Source of the DNA: Brevundimonas sp. Root608
GTDB lineage: Bacteria > Pseudomonadota > Alphaproteobacteria > Caulobacterales > Caulobacteraceae
Assembly (NCBI RefSeq): GCF_001427825.1
Contig: NZ_LMGT01000001.1
Location: 416,999-480,998, forward strand
Direction: 5' to 3'
DNA length: 64,000 bases
Shown: piece after piece, positions 38,442 to 47,804 of the stretch
How positions within the stretch are numbered: the stretch's first letter is position 1
How the letters are laid out: the number at the start of each line of letters is the position of its first letter
The notes under the pieces: generated by a model
Seen by the model: the letters and a program-made list of their open reading frames with translations, nothing else
What the model was told of the DNA's origin: nothing
The model's database searches: none
Translations under genes and position numbers: made by a program

Positions 38442-40714
38442 CGGACGGCGGCCCGGGCCCCCTCGGCCGAGGCCGCCAAGCGGTCCAGAAGGGCGCCCAT
38501 CGGCACGGGGCGGCCGATAAGATAGCCCTGGGCCATGTCGCAGCCCATGCCGCGCAACAGGGCCAGGGCGGTCGGCGTCTCGACCCCCTCGGCGGTCACC
38601 TTCAGGCCGAGGCCGTGCGCCAGGTCGATGGTCGACTTGACCAGCAGGCCGTCGCGCGCCGACTCGTCGAGTCCGAGGATGAAGCTCTTGTCGATCTTCA
38701 GTTCGTCGGCGCGGATGCGCTTCAGATAGGTCAGGGACGACAGGCCCGAGCCATAGTCGTCCAGCGAGACCGAGATGCCCGCGTCGGCGAACCGGTCGAC
38801 GATGCGCAGGGCCATTTCGGGGTTGTCCATGACCGCCGTCTCGGTGATCTCGAAACAGAGGTCGGCGCCCGAGGCCGCCACCTCGTTGACGGCGAAGTCC
38901 GCGAAATTCTCGTCCGAGAGCAGGCGGCCCGAGATGTTGACCGAGACGGTCAGGACATGGCCGGACGCGGCCAGGATCTTCTGGTCCTCGATGGCGCGGC
39001 GGATGGCCCATTCGGTGAGGGGGCGGATGTGGCCCGTCTCCTCGGCCATGCCGATGAACAGGTCGGGCGAGACGACGCCGCGGCGCGGGTGGGTCCAGCG
39101 CATCAGGGCCTCGACGCCGGTGACGTCCTCGGCGCGGAAATCGTATTTCGGCTGATAGGCGAGGGCGACCTCGCCGTCGCTGAGCGCGGTCATCAGTTCG
39201 GAGATCAGCGACAGGTTGCCGCCCGGATCGCCATAGGCGGCCTCGTCGAAGGCCGCGGCCGTGCGCCGGGCCGCGCGGGCCTGGTCCAGGGCGATGGCGG
39301 CGCGATCGACGGGCGAGATCAGGTCGGAACCGGCCGCGCCGTGCCCGGCGACGCCGGCGGTCAGGGCGATATCGACCGGCGCGCCATTGACGTTGATCGG
39401 AGCCTGGGCCGCGCCTGCCAGACGCTCGGCCATCTCCAGCGCCTGCACCTTGCCCGTCGCGACGACAATCAGGCCCAGCGCGCCGGCGCCGACGCGGGCC
39501 ATGGGCGCTCCGTCGGCCAGGGCCGAAAGCCGCGCGCCGAGGGCGGCCAGAAGCCGCGCCATTGAGTCGTAGCCAATGGCGTTGCGGACGACCTCGAACC
39601 GGTCGACCCCGAACAGGATCACCCAGGCGTCGGCATGGGCGCCGGCCTGACGTTCGAGGGACAGGCGGTTGGGAAGACCCGTCTCCTGATCATGCAGGGC
39701 CATGTGGGTCAGCCGGGCCTCCCGGTCCTTCAGATCGCCGATCATGGCGTTGAAGCTGGCGGCCAGACGGCCGATTTCGTCGTCGGAGGTGACCGGCGCC
39801 TCGACGTATTCGCCCTGCTGCAGGCGATGGACGGCCTCGTCCAGCGCCGTGATCGGCCGGGTCAGTCCGCGCGACAGGGCCCAGGCGCCGCCCATGAGCA
39901 GGGCCAGGCCGGCGCTGCCGATGCACAACAGCCAGAGGAACAGCGATTCATAGGGCTCCATGACCCGATGCAGGGGATAGGTCAGCAGGAGGGCCGCCCT
40001 CGCCCCGGGATCGAAGCCGGGCAGGGGGTGGGCCAGTTGCAGGGAAGGCCCTTCGCCGGTCTGGACCCTCGCCGGCTGTCCCTCCGGAGCGGACCGCGCC
40101 GGCGTCACGACGACGGCGGCCGAGAGCGCGATGGCGGAGAGGCGTTCGAGATTGCGCATCTGAGCCGCATCCAGCCGCTCCGCGGACACGATCCAGCCGT
40201 TCGGCGCCGCCGTATCGACGGGCGCGGCGACGACCTGGAACGGCGCGCCGCCGATGGTCAGGACGCCTGTCTCGATCGTCCCCGACTCCAGGCCCCTGAA
40301 CAGGGCGTCGAGAGCGGCGGCGTCGGGATGAATTCCGGCTGTGACGACATGGCCGTCGGCCCCCAGGACCAGGACCCCGTCGACGCCCTGGCGGGCCCGC
40401 AGGTCTTCCAGGGCCTGACGCACCGCCCGCGTGTCGGCGGCGGCGACGGCTTGGCGGAAGCCGTCGTCCCCGGCCAGCCCGTCCGCGGCTTGACGGAGCA
40501 GGTCCGAGCGATTGTCCCACAGCCGGCCATAGACCGCGCCGGCGGCGGCCATTTCCTCACGTGCCGTATGACGCGCGCTGCTGGTCACGGCGGTGACCAC
40601 CGCGACAGCGCTGAGGCTCAGGGCGAGACCGAACAAACCCATGTAGAGCACGGTCAGACGGGTCCGCAGATTGCGGAAGGTCAGACGGCCGTGGGTCGCT
40701 CCGGACAGCGTCAT
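38438..40714 (-). CDS. membrane sensor with degenerate GGDEF and intact EAL domain (c-di-GMP phosphodiesterase)
   Basis: 758 residues from the ATG at 40714. A first membrane helix (about 22-43), a periplasmic sensor region, a second helix (LLCIGSAGLALLMGGAWALS), a HAMP domain (LTRPITALDEAVHRLQQGEY), then GGDEF and EAL. The GGDEF signature reads VGAGALGL, so it should not make c-di-GMP. The EAL domain keeps its key residues: EALMRW, VNISGRLL, FEITETAV, LDDYGSGLS, LKIDKSF and EGVET. It is therefore likely to degrade c-di-GMP in response to a periplasmic signal. Confidence 0.92.
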   Translation of the reverse strand: MTLSGATHGRLTFRNLRTRLTVLYMGLFGLALSLSAVAVVTAVTSSARHTAREEMAAAGAVYGRLWDNRSDLLRQAADGLAGDDGFRQAVAAADTRAVRQALEDLRARQGVDGVLVLGADGHVVTAGIHPDAAALDALFRGLESGTIETGVLTIGGAPFQVVAAPVDTAAPNGWIVSAERLDAAQMRNLERLSAIALSAAVVVTPARSAPEGQPARVQTGEGPSLQLAHPLPGFDPGARAALLLTYPLHRVMEPYESLFLWLLCIGSAGLALLMGGAWALSRGLTRPITALDEAVHRLQQGEYVEAPVTSDDEIGRLAASFNAMIGDLKDREARLTHMALHDQETGLPNRLSLERQAGAHADAWVILFGVDRFEVVRNAIGYDSMARLLAALGARLSALADGAPMARVGAGALGLIVVATGKVQALEMAERLAGAAQAPINVNGAPVDIALTAGVAGHGAAGSDLISPVDRAAIALDQARAARRTAAAFDEAAYGDPGGNLSLISELMTALSDGEVALAYQPKYDFRAEDVTGVEALMRWTHPRRGVVSPDLFIGMAEETGHIRPLTEWAIRRAIEDQKILAASGHVLTVSVNISGRLLSDENFADFAVNEVAASGADLCFEITETAVMDNPEMALRIVDRFADAGISVSLDDYGSGLSSLTYLKRIRADELKIDKSFILGLDESARDGLLVKSTIDLAHGLGLKVTAEGVETPTALALLRGMGCDMAQGYLIGRPVPMGALLDRLAASAEGARAAVR

Positions 40715-40967
40715 GGCGCGGGCGCCGCTGCCCGGACATCGCCGGACATCATGCGGCGCGGTCTCGCGGCGGGGCCTCCGGCGGCCGTCGGACGGGCGTA
40801 TACGGACGCAACTGAAAGGGCGAGCGGGACACGCATCCTCACGCTTGTAGGAAATCAAGATGAAACCGAGGTAAATCACCGCCGGGCGAGGTGAACGACC
40901 GAGGGCGAGCACCCGAAGATTGCGAACCGGTCAGGAAGACGTTCGAGCCTCCGGGAGAATCAACAAT

Positions 40968-40986
40968 ATTGCGACTTATTCGCAAT
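40968..40986. promoter_or_regulatory. 19-bp palindromic operator 1 (Fur-like size)
   Basis: ATTGCGA, 5 bases, TCGCAAT: a perfect 7-bp inverted repeat of 19 bp total in an AT-rich patch upstream of the siderophore receptor. It shares the TGCGA-N5-TCGCA core with a second site 47 bases downstream. Iron-dependent control by Fur or a relative is inferred from the downstream genes. Confidence 0.65.
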
Positions 40987-41014
40987 TCTCATTGCGCGGG
41001 TCAGTGAAGCTGAT

Positions 41015-41033
41015 AATGCGAGCGGATCGCATT
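41015..41033. promoter_or_regulatory. 19-bp palindromic operator 2 (Fur-like size)
   Basis: AATGCGA, 5 bases, TCGCATT: a perfect 7-bp inverted repeat, 19 bp total, ending 20 bases before the ATG of the receptor. Same core as operator 1. The intergenic region 40715-41053 otherwise shows no gene. Confidence 0.65.
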
Positions 41034-41053
41034 TAAGCCTTCCGGAACGCCCC

Positions 41054-43363
41054 ATGACCTCCCGCGCCGACGCCCTTCGCGCCCTTCTGTTCGCCTCCAG
41101 CGCCGCCGGGATGCTGATGGCGGGTCCCGCGCTGGCCGGCCCGGACCCCGAAGGGGAACCCCAGGAGGCGACGACCCTGGAGACCATCACGGTCGACGGC
41201 CAACCGGTGAAGCGTGAGCCGACAGGCTCTGAATTCGTGGCCCCCCTGGTCGACACCCCGCGCTCCATCACCATCATTCCGCAACAGATCATCGAACAGA
41301 CCGCGGCCACCTCGCTGCAGGACATCCTGCGCACCTCGCCGGGCATCACCTTCGGCGCGGGCGAAGGGGGCCAGCCGCTGGCGGACCGGCCCTTCATCCG
41401 CGGCCAGTCGTCGGGCAACAACGTCTTCGTCGACGGCATCCGCGACAGCGGCGGCCAGCAGCGGGAGGTGTTCAACCTCGAACAGGTCGAGGTCATCAAG
41501 GGGCCGGACTCGGTCTATGCGGGGCGCGGCTCGGGCGGCGGCAGCATCAACCTGGGCTCCAAGGCCCCGCGGCTGACCGACTTCACCCGTCTGGGACTCG
41601 GCGTCGGGACGGACGGCTATGTGCGGGCGACCATCGACCAGAACTGGAGCCTCGGCGAAACGGCCGGCCTGCGGATCAACCTGATGGGGTCGCAGGGCGA
41701 CGTGCCGGGCCGCGATACGGTCGACTATGACAAATGGGGCCTCGGACTGTCGGTGGCGGCGGGTCTGGGAACGGCCACGACCGGGACGTTCAGCTACTAT
41801 CACCTGACCGCGCACCAGATGCCCGACTACGGCATCCCGCTGTTCACAAAGATCGGCGTGCGGACGACCGACAGCGGCATTCTGGATGTGCCCTACAGCA
41901 GCTTCTACGGGCTCGACGACCGGGACTATCTGACCAATACGGTCGACACCTTCACCTTCGATTTCGAGCACGCGTTCAACGACAATCTGACCCTCCGGAA
42001 CGTCAGCCGCTACTCCGAGACGCTGAACGACTACATCGTCACCAACCCCGGCGACGGCGGTCCGGCCCAGCGGATCAACGGCGAGTACTGGATGAAGCGC
42101 GCGACCAAGTCGCGCTGGAATCCGGTGACCACGGTGGCCAATGTCACCGACCTGCGCGGGTCATTCCGGACCGGCGGCGTCGGTCATGAGTTCGACCTGG
42201 GGCTGGAACTGGCCACCGAGAGAAACCGAAACGCGTCGTATTCGACCTTCACCACCGCGGGTTCGGCCTGCCCGACCGGTTTTGTGATGTCGGCCGCCAA
42301 CCTGGCCAATCTGGGCGCCGGCGACTGCACGCGGGTGTATGCGCCGAACACGGACGACGCCTGGGCCGGCGTGATCAACCGCGGCCCGATCAGCCGGAAC
42401 ACGACCGACACCGTCGGCGTCTATGCGCTGGACAGCGTCAGCCTGACCTCGACTCTGATCCTGAACCTTGGCGTGCGCTGGGACCAGTACACCGTCAACG
42501 GCGCCAATCTGACCGGGACCCAGGCGAACGGCGTCTGGACCCTGAACGCGCAGAATGCGGCGACGCCGGGGATCGTGGTCCTGCCGGAACGGGCGTGGGA
42601 CTTCGTCAACTACCAGGTCGGGCTGGTGTTCAAGCCGAGCGCGAACTCCAGCGTCTATGTGTCCTGGGCCACCGCCTCGACGCCGCCGACGATCTCGGCC
42701 GGCGACCAGAACGCCTCGGGCGGCACGGGAACGGGCAACCTGCTGAGCACCGTTCTGGAGCCGGAAGAAACGACCAATTTCGAAGTCGGCGCCAAGGCCA
42801 ATCTGTTCAACGACCGTCTGGCGGTGTCGGCGGCGGCCTTCATGCTGAAGCGCGAAAACGCCCAGATCCAGGTGTCGCCCGGTGTGTTCGAACAGGCGGG
42901 CGAGGCCGAGGTGAAGGGGATCGAGCTCGGCGTCTCGGGCAATATCACCCGCCAGTGGCAGGTGTTCGGCGGCTACACCTGGATGGACAGCGAACTGGTC
43001 TCCGGCGCCTACAACAACGTCAATGTCGGCGACCCGCTGGCCAATACCCCGGAGCATGCCTTCAGCCTGTTCACGACCTGGCGGGTGACTCCTGCGCTCA
43101 GCCTGGGCGGCGGCGCCTACTATGTGTCGGACAGCTTCGGCGGCAACCAGGGCGGGGCCGGCGGCGGCGCCAATCGCATCCATGCGCCGGCCTACGCCCG
43201 GTTCGACCTGTTCGCTTCATACGACCTGACCGACGCAGCCTCGCTGCAGCTCAACGTCCAGAACGCGACCGATGAAGCGTACATCCTGCGCACCAACGGC
43301 GTGCACCACGCCGACGTGGCGCCGGCGCGGCAGGCTATCCTGACGCTGAATCTGAGGTACTGA
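41054..43363 (+). CDS. TonB-dependent catecholate siderophore receptor, Fiu-like
   Basis: 769 residues with a signal peptide (LMAGPALA, cut near residue 28). The plug domain has [40 protein letters not shown], and [20 protein letters not shown], typical of Fiu/FhuE-type receptors; the barrel ends with ILTLNLRY with a terminal aromatic. It imports ferric catecholate siderophores or breakdown products. It is followed 7 bases later by a PiuC hydroxylase, the usual partner of Fiu, and preceded by two 19-bp operators. Confidence 0.93.
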   Translation: MTSRADALRALLFASSAAGMLMAGPALAGPDPEGEPQEATTLETITVDGQPVKREPTGSEFVAPLVDTPRSITIIPQQIIEQTAATSLQDILRTSPGITFGAGEGGQPLADRPFIRGQSSGNNVFVDGIRDSGGQQREVFNLEQVEVIKGPDSVYAGRGSGGGSINLGSKAPRLTDFTRLGLGVGTDGYVRATIDQNWSLGETAGLRINLMGSQGDVPGRDTVDYDKWGLGLSVAAGLGTATTGTFSYYHLTAHQMPDYGIPLFTKIGVRTTDSGILDVPYSSFYGLDDRDYLTNTVDTFTFDFEHAFNDNLTLRNVSRYSETLNDYIVTNPGDGGPAQRINGEYWMKRATKSRWNPVTTVANVTDLRGSFRTGGVGHEFDLGLELATERNRNASYSTFTTAGSACPTGFVMSAANLANLGAGDCTRVYAPNTDDAWAGVINRGPISRNTTDTVGVYALDSVSLTSTLILNLGVRWDQYTVNGANLTGTQANGVWTLNAQNAATPGIVVLPERAWDFVNYQVGLVFKPSANSSVYVSWATASTPPTISAGDQNASGGTGTGNLLSTVLEPEETTNFEVGAKANLFNDRLAVSAAAFMLKRENAQIQVSPGVFEQAGEAEVKGIELGVSGNITRQWQVFGGYTWMDSELVSGAYNNVNVGDPLANTPEHAFSLFTTWRVTPALSLGGGAYYVSDSFGGNQGGAGGGANRIHAPAYARFDLFASYDLTDAASLQLNVQNATDEAYILRTNGVHHADVAPARQAILTLNLRY

Positions 43364-43370
43364 ACGAACC

Positions 43371-44048
43371 ATGCTGCTCCACATCCCCGGCGTCTTCACC
43401 AGGGACGAGGTCGCGACCCTGCGGTCGCGCCTCGACGCCGGGCCGTGGGTAGACGGCAACGTCACCTCGGGCCACCAGTCGGCGGGGGCCAAGGTCAACC
43501 GGCAACTGCCCGAGGACAGCGCCGAGGCGCGCGAGGTCGGGGCGGTGATCCAGCAGGCGCTGAACGCCAATCCGATGTTCGTCTCGGCCGCCTTGCCGCA
43601 CACGGTCTTCCCGCCGCTGTTCAACCGCTATGAGGGCGGAGAGCGGTTCGGCCTGCATGTCGACAACGCCATCCGCCAGCGGGGCGCGATCCGCATCCGC
43701 AGCGACCTGTCGGCGACCCTGTTCCTGTCGGAGCCGGACGACTACGACGGCGGCGAACTGGTGATCGAGGAGATGTATGGCCCGCAGAGCGTCAAACTGC
43801 CGGCGGGCGATCTGGTGCTGTATCCGTCGAAGAGCCTGCATGAGGTCACGCCGGTGACGCGAGGCGCGCGTGTTTCCAGCTTCTTCTGGATCCAGAGTCT
43901 GGTGCGCGACGATGCGGACCGCGAGACCCTGTTCCGGCTGGATGTGGCCATCCAGCGGGTCAGCACTGACAGGGGGCCGCAGGACCCGGCGGTGCTGGAA
44001 CTGACGGCCGTCTATCACAACCTGCTGCGACGCTGGGCCGAGGCCTGA
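43371..44048 (+). CDS. PiuC/YbiX-type Fe(II)/2-oxoglutarate dioxygenase
   Basis: 225-residue PKHD-type hydroxylase. The iron ligands are in [10 protein letters not shown] (HxD) and [14 protein letters not shown] (distal His and 2-oxoglutarate Arg). LLHIPGVFT at the N-terminus and [11 protein letters not shown] are also typical. PiuC genes regularly follow Fiu-like receptors and belong to iron-starvation regulons; the natural substrate is not settled. Probably co-transcribed with the receptor. Confidence 0.93.
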   Translation: MLLHIPGVFTRDEVATLRSRLDAGPWVDGNVTSGHQSAGAKVNRQLPEDSAEAREVGAVIQQALNANPMFVSAALPHTVFPPLFNRYEGGERFGLHVDNAIRQRGAIRIRSDLSATLFLSEPDDYDGGELVIEEMYGPQSVKLPAGDLVLYPSKSLHEVTPVTRGARVSSFFWIQSLVRDDADRETLFRLDVAIQRVSTDRGPQDPAVLELTAVYHNLLRRWAEA

Positions 44049-44051
44049 GCC

Positions 44052-45419
44052 TCAGTAGACGTCGCGGCGGTAACGCCCGGCTTCGGTCAGTTCGGTTAGC
44101 CGCCCGGCGCCGAGGACGTCCGCGAGCGCGGTCTGCACCCCTTTCGACATGCCTTCGAGGCTGCCGCAGACATGGATGGCCGCGCCGCGGTCCACCCAGT
44201 CCCTGAGCGTGTCGCCATGCTCGGCGATCAGCGCCTGGACATAGCGGCCATCCCCGGCGTCGCGCGAAAAGGCGCGGTCGAGGCGGGTCAGGTCGCCGGC
44301 CATGACGGCCGCCTGAAGCTCCTCGTCTAGGAAGGCGTCATGGGCGCGGGTGCGCTCGCCGAAGAGCAGCCAGACGCCGCCGTGCGGCTGACCCCCGCGG
44401 GCCTTCCAGTGGGCGCGCAGACCCGCCAGACCCGTGCCGTTGCCGATCAGGATCAGGGGAGTCCCCGGCGCGGGGCCGTGGAAGCTCCGGTTGGGGCGGA
44501 TGCGCATGTCGACGGCATCGCCCACCGCGAGATCATGCGTCAGCCATCCCGAGGCGAGGCCCGGGGAGCCGTCGGGGCGGATCATCCGCCGGACGATGAA
44601 TTCCGCCCGGCCGTCGTCCGGCAGGGAGGCGACGGAGTATTCACGGCTGCCGGGGTCGGTTCCGTCGGCGCGGGCGGGCAGGCCGATTTCGGCGATGTCG
44701 CCCGCGACCCAGGCCGGCGTGTGCCCGTCGGGGGCGAAAGCCAGCAACCAGGCTTCGCCGCCCGGGCTGCCGGGATTGAGGTGGCGGCGCTCGACCAGGG
44801 TCCAGCGGTCGTAGGCGGGCGGCGTCCAGTCGGGGTGGATCGTGGCTCCGGTCAGCAGGCCCAACTGATGTTGCCAGTGCCGAACGGCGCCCGCGTCGCC
44901 GTCGTCGACCTCGACGCGGTCGAACAGGGGTTCGGCCCCGGACCGCTGCAGCCAGCCGTCCAGGGCGCGGCCGAAGCCGCAGAAGTCGGCATAGGTGCGG
45001 TCGCCGAGCGCCAGGAGGCCGTAAGCGAGGCCGGACAGGTCGACGGGAGCATCCATGGTCTGGCGCACGAAGCGCGACACGCCGTCCGGGGCGTCGCCCT
45101 CGCCGGTGGTGGAGGCGACGATCAGCAACCGGGTCGCGGCCCTGAGCGCGGCGGCGTTCATCTCGCCCAGAGGCGTGACGCGGGCGCTTGTCCCGGCCTC
45201 AGACAGGCTGCGGGCCGTCATCCACGCCAATTCCTCGGCGAGGCCGGTCTGGCTGGCGAAGGCGACGGTGACGGCGTCGCCGCCCGAGGCGAGCGCGTGC
45301 GTACGGGCGGCGGCGGCCCGGCGGGTGCGGGCGCGGCTCCAGGCGACGGCGGCGACGACCAGCAGCCAGAGGCCGACAGCGACGGCCGTCCACAGCCAGC
45401 GAACCGGATCGCCGGTCAC
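44052..45419 (-). CDS. membrane-anchored FMN/FAD reductase (CysJ/CPR-like)
   Basis: 455 residues: an N-terminal membrane helix (LWTAVAVGLWLLVVAAVAW), a flavodoxin domain (about 48-185; ASQTGLAEELAWMTARSL, STTGEGDAP), then a ferredoxin-NADP reductase module with FAD motif REYSVAS, NADPH motif IGNGTGLAGLRAHW and the terminal RRDVY of this diflavin family. It would move electrons from NADPH via FAD and FMN to a membrane or periplasmic acceptor. The GTG start overlaps the apbE stop. In this cluster it is likely to power ferric-siderophore reduction, an inference. Confidence 0.88.
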   Translation of the reverse strand: MTGDPVRWLWTAVAVGLWLLVVAAVAWSRARTRRAAAARTHALASGGDAVTVAFASQTGLAEELAWMTARSLSEAGTSARVTPLGEMNAAALRAATRLLIVASTTGEGDAPDGVSRFVRQTMDAPVDLSGLAYGLLALGDRTYADFCGFGRALDGWLQRSGAEPLFDRVEVDDGDAGAVRHWQHQLGLLTGATIHPDWTPPAYDRWTLVERRHLNPGSPGGEAWLLAFAPDGHTPAWVAGDIAEIGLPARADGTDPGSREYSVASLPDDGRAEFIVRRMIRPDGSPGLASGWLTHDLAVGDAVDMRIRPNRSFHGPAPGTPLILIGNGTGLAGLRAHWKARGGQPHGGVWLLFGERTRAHDAFLDEELQAAVMAGDLTRLDRAFSRDAGDGRYVQALIAEHGDTLRDWVDRGAAIHVCGSLEGMSKGVQTALADVLGAGRLTELTEAGRYRRDVY

Positions 45420-46486
45420 GCGCCCTCGGCGGCCATGGCGGCGAAGGCCGGCGAGACGATCTCGATCAGCCCGGTTTCCGTCCGCACCACGAAGGCGGCG
45501 GCGATGTTCAGCGCGTCCGCGTAGGCCGGGCCGTCATAACGCCCCATGACGGTCAGGGCCGTGGCCATGGCGTCGGCGTACAGGGCGGTCTCGGCCAGGA
45601 CAGTCACCGAGGCGACGCCGTTGTCGACCGGTCGGCCCGTGCCGCCGTCGATGGTGTGGCTGTAGATCCGGCCGCCGCTTTCGAACCGGCGGACCCAGTC
45701 GCCCGAGGTGGCGACCGCCATGTCGAACAGGGCGGCGGCGGTGCGCGGGGCCGGCGTTCCCGGCGCCTGCTGCAGCTCGACCCACCACGGATGGCCGCCC
45801 GGCTTGACGCCGGCGCCGCGCAGCTCGCCGCCGATCTCCACCAGATGCTGGACGGCGCCCAGGGCGGTCAGGCGTTCGGAGACGCGGTCGACGGCGTGGC
45901 CCTTGGCGATGCCGGACAGGTCCAGTTTGAGGCCGCCCGGCTGCTGGACGGCGCGGGCCTCGCGGTTGAGACGCAGGGCGCCCCAGCCGCTGACGGACAG
46001 GGCCGCCGTAATCTCATCGTCTGACGGAACGTCCGGGCGCGGGCCCTGAGGGCCGAAGCCCCACAGGTCGACCAGGGCCCCCAGGGTTGGATCGACCGAG
46101 CCGTTGGTGTCGTCCGCCAGGTCCAGCGCGCGGTTCAGAAGGTCCCAGAAGGGTTCGGACACGGCCCAGAATCCGGGCGGCGCGGCATTGAACCGGGCCA
46201 GTTCAGACGTCGCGTCCCAGTGGCTGAACAGGGCGATGATCGCCGCCAGCTCCTCCTCGATCGCGGTCTGGAAGCCGGCGCGGTCCAGACCCGCGGGCGG
46301 GACCAGCCGCACCGCCCAGGTCGTGCCCATGGTCTCGCCCGCGAAGTCCCAGATCCGGTCGGAGGTCGGCAGCGCCGGCGTCCGGCCATGGGTCGGAATC
46401 AGGACGCGGTTCTCCGGCTGCGCCGCCGGCTCGCCGAGGGTGATCGGCGGCGGCGCGCCGTGCGGGCGCGGAGGAGCTCCGGTCAG
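45416..46486 (-). CDS. apbE: FAD:protein FMN transferase ApbE, with probable CTG start
   Basis: Transfers FMN from FAD onto Thr residues of exported redox proteins. Family blocks: FAGETMGTTWAVRL, NGSVDPTLGALVDLWGFG, KLDLSGIAKGHAVDRV, GGELRGAGVKPGG, ATSGDW and YSHTIDGGTGRPVDNG. The N-terminal strand lies upstream of the first ATG (46330), so the true start is earlier. Upstream to the DUF4198 stop there is no in-frame ATG, GTG or TTG; the best candidate is CTG at 46486, which overlaps that stop as CTGA and has GGAAG 7 bases before it. That gives 356 residues with a Pro-rich lead. No typical signal peptide is seen. Confidence 0.8.
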   Translation of the reverse strand: MTGAPPRPHGAPPPITLGEPAAQPENRVLIPTHGRTPALPTSDRIWDFAGETMGTTWAVRLVPPAGLDRAGFQTAIEEELAAIIALFSHWDATSELARFNAAPPGFWAVSEPFWDLLNRALDLADDTNGSVDPTLGALVDLWGFGPQGPRPDVPSDDEITAALSVSGWGALRLNREARAVQQPGGLKLDLSGIAKGHAVDRVSERLTALGAVQHLVEIGGELRGAGVKPGGHPWWVELQQAPGTPAPRTAAALFDMAVATSGDWVRRFESGGRIYSHTIDGGTGRPVDNGVASVTVLAETALYADAMATALTVMGRYDGPAYADALNIAAAFVVRTETGLIEIVSPAFAAMAAEGA

Positions 46487-47277
46487 GGCAGGACTTCCAC
46501 GACGCCGTTGTAAGCGGCGTTGTAGGCCATCTGCGAACCCGAGGCGGGCGTGCGGATCGAGGCGTTCATCCAGTACATCCCCGCTTCGGGCCAGGTGACG
46601 GTGAAGGATCCATCGGCCCCGGTGCGGACCGTCATCTCTTCGGGACTGTTGCGATAGCGGGTTCCGCCGCGGGCGATGGTCACGTCCAGGTCGGCGGCCG
46701 GCCGGCCGTCCCGGACCAGCTTGAAGGTGGCCGGCTCGCCTGCGACGAGGTCATTGGGGTGGGTGACGGGGACCAGTTCGACGCCTTCACCGGTCGGGGT
46801 GATGGCCGAGGGCTCGCCCAAGGTGACGAAGGTTTCGGTGCGGCTGTTCGAACGGGTCGCGACCACCTCGGTCGCGTCGGCCGGAATGGCGGCGGCCATG
46901 TCAGCCTCGGCGCCGCGCCAGCGCTTCGCCTCGCCGCCCTGCTTGTAGGTGACCATGACGCCGCCCGAGACATTGGCGATCCGGTAAGTCCCGGCCTGGG
47001 TCAGGTGCAGGTCGAAGGTCGAACGGTATTTGCCGGTCATGGCGTTGACGGGAGATGCGGTCGAGCCGTCAGGGGCGGTGATGACCAGGCCGGCCATGTT
47101 CATCGCGGCGTGGTCGGCGATGAAGACGCCGTTCGACATGCCGGCGTCAAAGCCGACCCAGGCCTCGGCGCCCGACAGGACGGTGGAGGTCGGGGCCAGC
47201 CAGGCGCGGTGGGCCTGGGCGGACATCGGCAGGGCGAAGGCGGCGAGAGCGGCGAGGAGGGCGATGCGCTTCTTCAT
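46483..47277 (-). CDS. DUF4198 periplasmic protein
   Basis: 264 residues with a signal peptide (MKKRIALLAALAAFALPMSA). The mature protein starts AHRAWLAPTSTVLSG, the usual His-rich opening of DUF4198, and has two beta-sandwich halves; the second (ADLDVTIARGGTRYRNSPEE, then WPEAGMYWMNAS) resembles carboxypeptidase-regulatory or CopC-like folds. DUF4198 proteins accompany metal and siderophore uptake genes. It lies between DUF2271 and apbE in the reductase cluster. Confidence 0.88.
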   Translation of the reverse strand: MKKRIALLAALAAFALPMSAQAHRAWLAPTSTVLSGAEAWVGFDAGMSNGVFIADHAAMNMAGLVITAPDGSTASPVNAMTGKYRSTFDLHLTQAGTYRIANVSGGVMVTYKQGGEAKRWRGAEADMAAAIPADATEVVATRSNSRTETFVTLGEPSAITPTGEGVELVPVTHPNDLVAGEPATFKLVRDGRPAADLDVTIARGGTRYRNSPEEMTVRTGADGSFTVTWPEAGMYWMNASIRTPASGSQMAYNAAYNGVVEVLP

Positions 47278-47289
47278 GGTGCAGGTTCC

Positions 47290-47796
47290 TTAGCGGGTGA
47301 CGGTGACGCTGACGGCGCCCAGTTCTGTGGTGCCCGAGGCGCGGGCGGTGTTGGCGGCGCCCCAGCGGAAGGGCACGCGGACGGCTTCGCGTCCCCCCAG
47401 TTCGCGGGCGGCCTCGACGACCATCACGTAGTCGCCGGCGGGCATGTCGCGCAGGCGGGCGCCCGGCACGCTGACGGCGTGACGACCGGGCGCCTTGGTG
47501 GCGCTGGAAACGCCATCCATGGGCAGGGTCAGGGAGCGGCCGCCGCGGCGCCACCAGGTGCGCATGTCCTTGAGCCAGTCCCTGCCCTCGGCGACGTTGG
47601 AGACCTCGTACCAGACGGCCAGCGTGCGCACGGCCGTGTTGTCGGGGCGCTCGATCCAGACCGAGACATAGGGGCGGTGATAGGCGGCCACGGACAGGCG
47701 CGGAATCTCGACCGATACGGTGATGTCGCCCGCCAGGGCGGGGCCGGCGACGGCGGCCGCCGCGGCGGTGGTCAGGATCAGGGGAAGCTGGCGCAT
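47290..47796 (-). CDS. DUF2271 periplasmic protein
   Basis: 168 residues from the ATG at 47796 with signal peptide (LTTAAAAAVAGPALAG). The mature part is beta-rich: VEIPRLSVAAYHRPYVSVWI, then a Trp/Arg-rich stretch (DWLKDMRTWWRRGG) and VPGARLRDMPAGDYVMVVEA. This matches DUF2271, found next to PepSY and flavin genes. It may bind the flavin or siderophore in the periplasm; the role is unproven. A 12-base gap separates it from the DUF4198 gene. Confidence 0.85.
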   Translation of the reverse strand: MRQLPLILTTAAAAAVAGPALAGDITVSVEIPRLSVAAYHRPYVSVWIERPDNTAVRTLAVWYEVSNVAEGRDWLKDMRTWWRRGGRSLTLPMDGVSSATKAPGRHAVSVPGARLRDMPAGDYVMVVEAARELGGREAVRVPFRWGAANTARASGTTELGAVSVTVTR

Positions 47797-47804
47797 CGGA
47801 GAAC

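Noticed and set aside
46135..46389. ATG-started alternative N-terminus for ApbE
   Set aside because: The ATG at 46389 is in a different frame and gives an Arg-rich string unrelated to ApbE.
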